In this document: positions 1 to 5,463 of the stretch, piece after piece
How positions within the stretch are numbered: position 1 is the first letter of the stretch
Layout: every line of letters starts with the position of its first letter
From: Flavobacteriales bacterium
GTDB taxonomy: Bacteria > Bacteroidota > Bacteroidia > Flavobacteriales_D > Sanyastnellaceae
Direction: 5' to 3'
NCBI GenBank assembly: GCA_028823435.1
Contig: JAPKBK010000063.1
Location: forward strand, 1 to 8,972
Length of the DNA stretch: 8,972 nucleotides
Program-made: the position numbers and the translations under genes
Notes under the pieces: model-generated
Databases searched by the model: none
Told to the model about the DNA's origin: nothing
Seen by the model: the letters and a program-made list of their open reading frames with translations, nothing else

Positions 1-1465
1 TGACTTGTTCGATAAACAGAGATGCCTTGAGTGCATTTTCAAGTAGGGCAGGGGAAACATACTTTCCTCCCGAAGTCTTAAACATTTCTTTTTTACGATC
101 TGTAATCCTCAAGAAACCGTCGGCATCAAGTTCTCCGATGTCCCCTGTGTGGAACCATCCGTCCTTAATGACTTCTGCTGTTTTCTCTTCGTCCTTGTAG
201 TATCCCATCATCACATTTGGACCTTTTACGAGAATCTCTTTGTCTGGCCCGAAGCTGATTTCGACACTTTTCACAACTTTACCTACCGTGCCTATTCGAA
301 GCATTTCAGGTGCGTTAATTGTATTCACGGTAACGACAGGCGATGTTTCTGTAAGACCATACCCTTCGAGAACGGGAATGCCTGCGCCGTTAAAAAATCT
401 CGCGAGACGCGATTGTAGTGCCGCCGAACCAGAAGCCACGGCTTTAATACCTGTGAGACCCAGCGCCTCTTTGACTTTCGAGAACACGAGTTTGCGCGCC
501 ATTTTGAGTTTAAAACCATACAGACCGTGGCCTTCTTTTTCAGGTTCCCATGCGAGAACGACACCCAAAGCCCAATTAAATATCACGGTCTTTACGCCGC
601 CTGCTGCACGACCTTTTGCGACAATCCCGTCATAAAACTTCTCAAGAAGTCTCGGAACAGCGGTAAACATAATGGGTTGGGTTGCGTTCAGGTCATTCTT
701 GATTGTTTCAAGAGATTCTCCGAAATAAATACTGGCACCCATATACATGTATAGGTAGTGAAGCATTCTTTCAAAAATATGACACACCGGTAAAAAGCTG
801 AGCACCCTCATCTCACCATCCACACCATCCAAAGGAACACGCTCCTTGGCAATCAATGCATTTGTCACCACGTTGTTGTGTGAGAGCATCACGCCCTTTG
901 GAAGTCCTGTCGTTCCAGAAGTATAAATGATCGTTGCGAGATGTTCTGGCGTGACTGCTTCACTTCGTACATCAAGCTCGGCTTGGTCTTTCTCGCCTCC
1001 GCCTTCTAGCACCTTTTTCCAAGAATCGGCCCCTTCTACGTTCTCAAATGTAAAGACTCCCTTTAATGAAGGGCATTCATCTTTTACAGACTGAACCTTC
1101 GCAAAGAGCTCAGCATTCGACACAAAAACGAACGTCGATTCACTGTGATTAATAATGTACTTGTAATCCGCCTCGGTCATGGTAGGGTAGATCGGCACGT
1201 CAATGCCGCCTGCCTGCATAATCGCATGGTCCATGACATTCCACTCACACCTGTTGTTGTGAGAAATAAGCGCAACCTTGTCGCCAACGTTCATTCCCAT
1301 TGCAATCAAACCACGTGAAGCTCTGTCCACTTCCGCGACGAATTCTTTCGTGGAGTAGCTTAATTTCTTGCCACTTCCATCGTTGGGCATAGATAGCATC
1401 ACATCCAGCGGATTATGCTCAAGCTGATATTTCGGGAAATCAAAAAGTCTGGTTGGATTTTTCAT
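1..1465 (-). CDS. Long-chain acyl-CoA synthetase (AMP-forming), C-terminus cut by window edge
   Basis: This enzyme activates fatty acids in two steps (fatty acid + ATP to acyl-adenylate, then to acyl-CoA), feeding beta-oxidation or lipid synthesis at the cytoplasmic membrane. My reading of the reverse strand from the ATG at 1463-1465 stays open for 488 codons to the window edge. It shows the AMP-binding P-loop YTSGTTGLPKG (residues 181-191), the adenylate motif GYGLTET (368-374), the TGD motif ending at D442, and the hinge DRKKE (456-460) followed by SGGK (465-468). These are the hallmarks of the ANL superfamily, and the layout fits the FAA1/FadD15-type long-chain branch, usually about 590-600 residues, so roughly 100 residues are missing off the left edge. 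The start gives the typical N-terminus before a conserved NNRCEW segment. It begins 22 bases after the channel gene and may share its transcript. The family is very likely; chain-length preference cannot be read. Confidence 0.95.
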   Translation of the reverse strand, partial: MKNPTRLFDFPKYQLEHNPLDVMLSMPNDGSGKKLSYSTKEFVAEVDRASRGLIAMGMNVGDKVALISHNNRCEWNVMDHAIMQAGGIDVPIYPTMTEADYKYIINHSESTFVFVSNAELFAKVQSVKDECPSLKGVFTFENVEGADSWKKVLEGGGEKDQAELDVRSEAVTPEHLATIIYTSGTTGLPKGVMLSHNNVVTNALIAKERVPLDGVDGEMRVLSFLPVCHIFERMLHYLYMYMGASIYFGESLETIKNDLNATQPIMFTAVPRLLEKFYDGIVAKGRAAGGVKTVIFNWALGVVLAWEPEKEGHGLYGFKLKMARKLVFSKVKEALGLTGIKAVASGSAALQSRLARFFNGAGIPVLEGYGLTETSPVVTVNTINAPEMLRIGTVGKVVKSVEISFGPDKEILVKGPNVMMGYYKDEEKTAEVIKDGWFHTGDIGELDADGFLRITDRKKEMFKTSGGKYVSPALLENALKASLFIEQV

Positions 1466-1487
1466 AGTTCAAATTATTTGGAACAAA

Positions 1488-2288
1488 TTACAACAGTTCA
1501 CCACATTGATTGCAGTGCTTTGCATCATCTTCATGCTTTTCAGCATTGCAATTCTGACACGCCTGTGTATTTGTGTTGGGTTTGAAGTTATTCGCCACGA
1601 CAAGTTCTGACCCTATAATTCCAGTGGGAACAGCAATGATCGCATAACCGATGAGCATAATAACCGATGCAATGGTCTGACCTAGTACGGTGACAGGAGC
1701 GATATCTCCATACCCGACAGTCGTGACTGTGACGATGGCCCAGTAGATGCTCCTGGGAATACTTGTGAACCCATTTTCACCGTGCTCCACGAGGTATACC
1801 ATGGTTCCTAAAAGCGTCACCAACACAAGTACTGCGCCCAGAAACAAAAGAATCTTATTGCGTGCGCCCCACAATGCAGTCTTTAAAACGGAGGCTTCTT
1901 GTATGAAATTTACCAATTTGAGGACCCGAACAATTCTCAATAATCGAAGCACTCTAATCACCATTAAACTTGCGGCACCTGGGATGAACAGCTCAACAAA
2001 CGTAGGCAATATGGTCATTAAGTCGATGACCCCATAAAACGAAAAGATGTACCCACTTTTGCGTTTTACAGCGACAATTCGGAGGATGTACTCAAGTGTA
2101 AAGATGCCGGTGAAAAAGTACTCAATGTCCCTCAGTAAGGTGCCATATTCTGCTTTGATGTCGGGTACGCTTTCGAGCATGACCACACCGACACTTAAAA
2201 CGATTGCCCACAACAAGATTACGTCGAACAGCTTGCCCTTAGGTGTGTCTGCTTCAAAGATAATGTCGTGTAGTTTCTTTCGATTCAT
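1488..2288 (-). CDS. Voltage-gated potassium channel (Kv type) with C-terminal zinc ribbon
   Basis: A 266-residue six-helix channel subunit, expected to form a tetramer in the inner membrane and conduct K+ on depolarisation. Seen in the sequence: S1 at about 21-38, S2 at about 55-74 with E66, S3 around D89, and an S4 voltage sensor with a positive residue every third position (R112, R115, R118, R121, K124). Next come the pore helix and the K+ selectivity filter TVGYGD (190-195), then S6 with a proline hinge in AVPTGI (219-224). After S6 a short linker leads to two CxxC pairs (C244/C247 and C259/C262), a cytosolic zinc-ribbon pattern not part of the basic Kv fold. There is no RCK/TrkA_N or cyclic-nucleotide domain. 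The ATG at 2286-2288 is the only sensible start, and its basic N-terminus fits a cytosolic tail. The gene lies 53 bases after hbd and 22 before the acyl-CoA synthetase. The ion-channel call is very secure; the ribbon's role is unknown. Confidence 0.95.
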   Translation of the reverse strand: MNRKKLHDIIFEADTPKGKLFDVILLWAIVLSVGVVMLESVPDIKAEYGTLLRDIEYFFTGIFTLEYILRIVAVKRKSGYIFSFYGVIDLMTILPTFVELFIPGAASLMVIRVLRLLRIVRVLKLVNFIQEASVLKTALWGARNKILLFLGAVLVLVTLLGTMVYLVEHGENGFTSIPRSIYWAIVTVTTVGYGDIAPVTVLGQTIASVIMLIGYAIIAVPTGIIGSELVVANNFKPNTNTQACQNCNAEKHEDDAKHCNQCGELL

Positions 2289-2291
2289 ATG

Positions 2292-2322
2292 CGAATGTAG
2301 TGAACTTTTATAGCAGAACGAA
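2292..2322 (-). promoter_or_regulatory. Candidate promoter of the K+ channel gene (possibly leaderless)
   Basis: On the minus strand TACATTCG (2299-2292) is one base away from the Bacteroidota -7 consensus TAnnTTTG. A T-rich TTTTTCG ending at 2319 lies exactly 19 bases upstream, where the -33 TTTG/TTG element is expected, again one base off. Only three bases (CAT) separate the -7 box from the ATG, so a transcript from here would start at or very near the start codon. The channel may also be read through from hbd. Weak, because both boxes are imperfect. Confidence 0.3.
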
Positions 2323-2341
2323 AAACGGTGTTATTTGTGCG

Positions 2342-3229
2342 TTACGCGAAAAAAGGAGAGACTGTGATTTCTTTAGACCCTCGCGTGTGAAGATAAAAGC
2401 CCTCACCGGATTTTGCGCCCAGCTTACCTGCCATGACCATGTTTACAAGCAATGGGCATGGCGTGTACTTCGAAGAACCAAGTCCGTCGTGAAGAACACG
2501 CATGATTGACAGGCAGATATCGAGTCCTATAAAGTCAGCGAGTTGAAGCGGACCCATGGGGTGCGCCATTCCAAGCTTCATGACGGTGTCGATTTCCGCG
2601 ACTCCAGCGACACCTTCGTTGAGGGTGATAATCGCTTCGTTGATCATGGGCATGAGGATGCGGTTCGCGACAAATCCGGGGTAGTCATTGACTTCTACAG
2701 GAGATTTCCCCAGTGCAGAACTAAGTGACATTGTTTCAGAACATGTGTCGTCAGACGTCGCATAGCCACGAATGATTTCCACAAGCTTCATAATCGGCAC
2801 AGGATTCATAAAGTGCATCCCGATGACTTTATCTGGACGCTTTGTCGCAGATGCAATCTCTGTAATCGAGATCGATGATGTATTTGTTGCGAGGATACAA
2901 TTTGGTGGCGCGAGTGCATCTAGCTCTCGGAAAATCTTGAGTTTTAAGTCCAGGTTTTCTGTCGCAGCTTCGACAACCAAATCTGCATTTCCTACAGAGG
3001 CAGACATGTCAGTCGATGTATTGAGACGCGCAAGGGTGTCCGATTTCTCACCCTCAGTGAGACGTTCCTTCGCAACCAAACGACTTAGATTCTTCTCAAT
3101 GGTCGCTGTTGCTCTGGATAGCGCTTCAGACGACATGTCAACAAGCGTGACAGAATGTCCTTTTTGGGCAAAAACATGGGCAATACCATTCCCCATTGTT
3201 CCAGCGCCGATTACAGTAATTGCTTTCAT
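2342..3229 (-). CDS. hbd: 3-hydroxybutyryl-CoA dehydrogenase
   Basis: This NAD-dependent cytosolic enzyme interconverts (S)-3-hydroxyacyl-CoA, typically 3-hydroxybutyryl-CoA, and 3-ketoacyl-CoA in beta-oxidation or butanoate metabolism. The Rossmann motif GAGTMG sits at residues 8-13, with an acidic D31 at the end of the second strand, which favours NAD over NADP. Catalytic positions by family analogy are S118 (in NTSS), H139 (HFMNP), E151 (KLVEII) and N189 (GFVANR). The C-terminal dimerisation domain has MGPLQLADFIGLD and ends with GEGFYLH plus a short tail. At 295 residues it is close to the usual 280-295. The frame is open to an ATG at 3271, but that would add 14 residues before the conserved MKAITVIGAG and overlap the upstream gene by 29 bases; the ATG at 3229 leaves a 13-base gap and is preferred. 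It is likely co-transcribed with the DUF5606 gene. A paaH or fadB-like name is possible; substrate length is not shown. Confidence 0.95.
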   Translation of the reverse strand: MKAITVIGAGTMGNGIAHVFAQKGHSVTLVDMSSEALSRATATIEKNLSRLVAKERLTEGEKSDTLARLNTSTDMSASVGNADLVVEAATENLDLKLKIFRELDALAPPNCILATNTSSISITEIASATKRPDKVIGMHFMNPVPIMKLVEIIRGYATSDDTCSETMSLSSALGKSPVEVNDYPGFVANRILMPMINEAIITLNEGVAGVAEIDTVMKLGMAHPMGPLQLADFIGLDICLSIMRVLHDGLGSSKYTPCPLLVNMVMAGKLGAKSGEGFYLHTRGSKEITVSPFFA

Positions 3230-3242
3230 GAGATAAAGTTGA

Positions 3243-3812
3243 TCAGCCCTTTTTCGTCGCCTTATTGCCACCCGCTTTCGATGGCGCAGCCTTTGCTGAA
3301 GCTCTCTTCTTTGCGACTGGTTTATGCGCTACGTGCTTTTTCTTAGCTGCAGGCTTCTTTTTTGCCGTGGTGCTGTCTTTTGTTGCGTCTTTTTCTTCTC
3401 CGTCTTCAGACTCTTTCGGATCTTCAGGGTCAAATGGCAGCGCTTTTTGATCGATCAAAATATTGTACCACTGCACCAGTTTGCGAAGGTCAGAAGAATA
3501 CACACGGTCATGATCTAAATTTGTAATGACACTGTCTACAAGATCCTTGATTTCTTGGGGCGTAGAATTGTGAGAGAGCACTGCAGCTCCCTTGTTTTTC
3601 TTATGCATCTTCAGGAGAATCTCCTGTAAAGGGACATCGTCTTTAAGGGTATACATCGTGATGTCGTTCAGACTACTTACACGGATGGACCCGGGAACGC
3701 TGGTGCGCTTTCCGTCCAACATGCTTTCAACGACAAGGTTCTTAGCCGATGAGGCAAGAACTTTAAATAATCCGGGCTTACCCGAAATGGCTAGTACTTC
3801 TGAAATCTTCAT
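3243..3812 (-). CDS. DUF5606 domain protein with histone-H1-like lysine/alanine-rich tail
   Basis: The N-terminal part (about residues 1-122) matches the Bacteroidota family DUF5606 as I remember it: the opening ISGKPGLFKVL, the segment VVESMLDGKR, and PLQEIL. The function of the family is unknown to me. The protein then changes character. Residues 128-142 are strongly acidic (D/E-rich), and about 150-189 form a Lys/Ala/Pro-rich tail with KKKPAAKKK at 151-159 and further AKK/HKP repeats, ending in KATKKG. Such tails resemble eukaryotic H1 and the bacterial H1-like proteins and could bind nucleic acid, which is inference. There is no signal peptide or membrane segment, so it should be cytosolic. 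The ATG at 3812 starts the conserved block directly. The gene lies 45 bases after the nuclease-like gene and 13 before hbd, and its upstream gap carries a perfect 12-base palindrome. Family call is firm; function unknown. Confidence 0.85.
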   Translation of the reverse strand: MKISEVLAISGKPGLFKVLASSAKNLVVESMLDGKRTSVPGSIRVSSLNDITMYTLKDDVPLQEILLKMHKKNKGAAVLSHNSTPQEIKDLVDSVITNLDHDRVYSSDLRKLVQWYNILIDQKALPFDPEDPKESEDGEEKDATKDSTTAKKKPAAKKKHVAHKPVAKKRASAKAAPSKAGGNKATKKG

Positions 3813-3845
3813 TCTTTTGTATTGTATAGTGGCGAAAGTACGAAG

Positions 3846-3857
3846 AAAGTATACTTT
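3846..3857. promoter_or_regulatory. Perfect 12-base palindrome upstream of the DUF5606 gene
   Basis: AAAGTATACTTT reads the same on both strands. It lies between the stop of the nuclease-like gene and the start of the DUF5606 gene, 34 bases before that ATG. Immediately downstream on the minus strand comes TACTTTCG, one base from the -7 consensus TAnnTTTG and 20 bases before the ATG, so the palindrome would fall in the spacer or near the -33 region of that putative promoter. This is a plausible operator position, but no known regulator motif is recognised and the sequence is AT-rich enough to arise by chance. Confidence 0.3.
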
Positions 3858-4322
3858 TTAATGACTTTCATATTTCGGGATTGCTTTGAGTACTTCTATG
3901 GGCTGTGCGGGGTCTGTCGCAACGACATAGTGTTGGAGACCATTTGTGAGTAGCAGGGTAGGGACTTTAAGCACGAGATTGTAACGTGCAGCTTGGTCAA
4001 GCGCGGTTTGGCCTAAGGGAATGGAAGGCGCTTTGCACTCGGCAAGTAAGATGGGGTTGCGGTCACGGTTGAAGCAGACCAAATCGGCACGTTTTGACAA
4101 ATCGTTGAGGATGAGCGTATGCTCTACAGCCATGAGCCCCATGGGATATCCCAGATCTTCTGAGAGGTGGTAAATCAGGTGTTGACGCACCCACTCTTCG
4201 GGCTCCAGGGCCACCCATTTGCGCCTGATTAAGCACAGGATCTCATCGTGTTTCTCTCCTTTGCGAGCGACGAGCGTCGGTTGGGGGAGGTTTAATTTGG
4301 GGAGATCGGCTTGTCTAGACAT
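3858..4322 (-). CDS. Orphan HsdR-N-terminal-like nuclease domain protein (PD-(D/E)XK fold)
   Basis: A 154-residue protein that looks like only the N-terminal nuclease module of type I restriction subunit HsdR (HSDR_N_2-type family). Seen: an acidic residue in VEHTL (E67), D80 in KRADLVCF, the E95-x-K97 pair in LLAECKAP, and Q110-AAR-Y114, which fits the QxxxY motif of RecB-like nucleases. So the metal-binding and catalytic positions of a PD-(D/E)XK nuclease appear intact. No helicase motor and no hsdM or hsdS gene is nearby, so this is not a restriction system on its own. From memory, short proteins of this kind are often found beside holA in Bacteroidota, which would suggest a housekeeping DNA-processing role; that is inference. 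The ATG at 4320-4322 is four bases after a perfect TAnnTTTG box. It is the first gene of the minus-strand run. The fold is likely; activity and substrate are unknown. Confidence 0.85.
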   Translation of the reverse strand: MSRQADLPKLNLPQPTLVARKGEKHDEILCLIRRKWVALEPEEWVRQHLIYHLSEDLGYPMGLMAVEHTLILNDLSKRADLVCFNRDRNPILLAECKAPSIPLGQTALDQAARYNLVLKVPTLLLTNGLQHYVVATDPAQPIEVLKAIPKYESH

Positions 4323-4326
4323 GGTG

Positions 4327-4334
4327 CAAAGTTA
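4327..4334 (-). promoter_or_regulatory. Candidate -7 promoter box of the nuclease-like gene
   Basis: The minus strand reads TAACTTTG, a perfect match to the Bacteroidota -7 element TAnnTTTG, followed by only CACC and then the ATG. Transcription from it would begin at or next to the start codon, giving a leaderless mRNA. No clear TTG is seen 19-21 bases upstream, which weakens the call. Confidence 0.4.
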
Positions 4335-4348
4335 GAGATTGAACGTGT

Positions 4349-4356
4349 TAACTTCG
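4349..4356 (+). promoter_or_regulatory. Candidate -7 promoter box of holA
   Basis: TAACTTCG differs in one base from TAnnTTTG and is followed by CCCT and the holA ATG at 4361. It mirrors the box at 4327-4334 on the other strand: AAGTTA, 14 bases, TAACTT. Each putative promoter would need the region holding the other's -7 box for its -33 contacts. No convincing -33 TTG is visible. Confidence 0.3.
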
Positions 4357-4360
4357 CCCT

Positions 4361-5377
4361 ATGGCTCACAGGCAAATCATACGTAACATTCAGTCGGGTA
4401 AATTTGCGCCTATCTATGTTCTTCACGGAGAGGAATCTTTTTTTATTGAGGAGATTACAAAGGTTTTGTTGGCGTGTACCGTTGATGAAGCGTCAAAAGA
4501 TTTTAATGAGACTGTGGTTTATGGCCGGGATACTGACATCAATCAAATATTGGCTGCTGCGAGACGGTTTCCCATGATGGCAGAACGACAACTCGTACTT
4601 GTTAAAGAAGCGCAAGACTTAAAGTGTTGGAAGCGCAAAGATGAACTTGACAAGTTGGCGGCGTATGCAGAGTCCCCTGTGTCGAGTACGGTGTTGGTTT
4701 TTGCGTACATGAATAAAAAGATTGACGGCAGATCGAAGGCCGTCAAAACGTTGTCGAAAAACGGCATCCTCTTCTTAAGCGAGAAAGTCAGGGATTACAA
4801 ACTGTCTGAGTGGATTGGATCCTATATCAAGGATCAGGAGTTAACCATCGATGGCCAAGCCTCACAGCTCCTCTCAGAATATCTGGGCAACGATTTGAGA
4901 AAAGTGGTGAATGAAATTTCAAAACTCAAAATTTCTTTGCCTTCAGGGAGTGCGGTCACCTCGGAAGTCATTGAGAAACACATCGGAATCAGCAAAGACT
5001 ACAATGTCTTTGAATTGCAGAGAGCCCTGGGGGTAAAAGACGTAGGAAAGGCATCTCGCATCGCAAATCACTTCGAGGCAAACCCGAAGAGCAATCCCCT
5101 GGCGATGGTGATTCCGGTACTTTCAGCCTATTTCGCGAAGCTTTTTGTCTACCATGGGTTGAAAGATAAATCGCAACAATCGGCAGCCAAATCTATGGGT
5201 TGCAGTCCTTTTGCCGTGCGAGATTATTCCGCAGCATCGCGGCTTTATGAGGTCAATAAAATCGCCCGAATCTTCAGTTATCTCCGTGAAGCAGATCGGA
5301 AATCGAAAGGTCAAGGGAATGCGACAATCTCTGAAGGGATGATTCTTCGAGAAACAATCTTTAAGATTCTCCATTAA
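4361..5377 (+). CDS. holA: DNA polymerase III subunit delta
   Basis: The delta subunit is the clamp-loader wrench: within the delta/delta-prime/tau(gamma) complex it opens the beta sliding clamp and passes it to primed DNA. The 338 residues match the family in length (about 330-345) and in recognisable blocks. The N-terminus has FAPIYVLHGEESFFIEE (about 15-31), followed by the ARRFPMMAERQLVLVKEAQD segment. A middle region around FLSEKVRDYKLSEWI and LGNDLRKVVNEISKL fits the lid domain. The helical C-terminal collar includes KDYNVFELQRALG and ends with the helix after SEGMILRETIF. As expected for delta, there is no functional Walker A ATP site. The ATG at 4361 starts immediately before the conserved block; an overlapping ORF from 4311 is in another frame and is not real. 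It diverges from the nuclease-like gene across 38 bases, and no Shine-Dalgarno is visible. Identification is secure. Confidence 0.93.
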   Translation: MAHRQIIRNIQSGKFAPIYVLHGEESFFIEEITKVLLACTVDEASKDFNETVVYGRDTDINQILAAARRFPMMAERQLVLVKEAQDLKCWKRKDELDKLAAYAESPVSSTVLVFAYMNKKIDGRSKAVKTLSKNGILFLSEKVRDYKLSEWIGSYIKDQELTIDGQASQLLSEYLGNDLRKVVNEISKLKISLPSGSAVTSEVIEKHIGISKDYNVFELQRALGVKDVGKASRIANHFEANPKSNPLAMVIPVLSAYFAKLFVYHGLKDKSQQSAAKSMGCSPFAVRDYSAASRLYEVNKIARIFSYLREADRKSKGQGNATISEGMILRETIFKILH

Positions 5378-5428
5378 GTGATTGAAAATTGGGCGTACTG
5401 AGTTTGGCATAATCTATGCTAACTTGCA

Positions 5429-5458
5429 ATCCTGTAAGATTAAGACATCCGTAAGAAA
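5429..5458 (+). repeat. Short imperfect direct repeat in the holA-ompA-type gap
   Basis: ATCCTGTAAGA (5429-5439) and ATCCGTAAGA (5447-5456) are two near-copies, 18 bases apart start to start, in the 86-base gap before the OmpA-domain gene. The second copy ends a few bases before the ATG. They could be a leader or binding-site duplication, or chance. No clean TAnnTTTG promoter is seen in the same gap; the nearest is TAACTTG (5420-5426), one T short. Confidence 0.25.
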
Positions 5459-5463
5459 TTCAT

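Noticed and set aside
149..754. Overlapping plus- and minus-strand ORFs in 149-754
   Set aside because: They lie inside the acyl-CoA synthetase gene, whose motifs run unbroken through the region.
2333..2345. GCGTTACGC as a terminator after hbd
   Set aside because: The stem would be only four bases with a one-base loop, overlaps the stop codon and has no following T-run on the minus strand.
3230..3271. Extension of hbd to an ATG at 3271
   Set aside because: The 14 extra residues precede the conserved Rossmann start and overlap the DUF5606 coding end by 29 bases.
3858..4322. A type I restriction-modification system
   Set aside because: Only the HsdR N-terminal-like module is present; no helicase motor, hsdM or hsdS is seen in the window.
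4311..4577. Plus-strand ORF starting before holA
   Set aside because: Different frame from holA, overlaps both real genes and has no family character.
5378..5463. A clean Bacteroidota promoter before the OmpA-domain gene
   Set aside because: TTTG at 5403 and TAACTTG at 5420 are only 13 bases apart and the second lacks one T, so the spacing and sequence do not fit.
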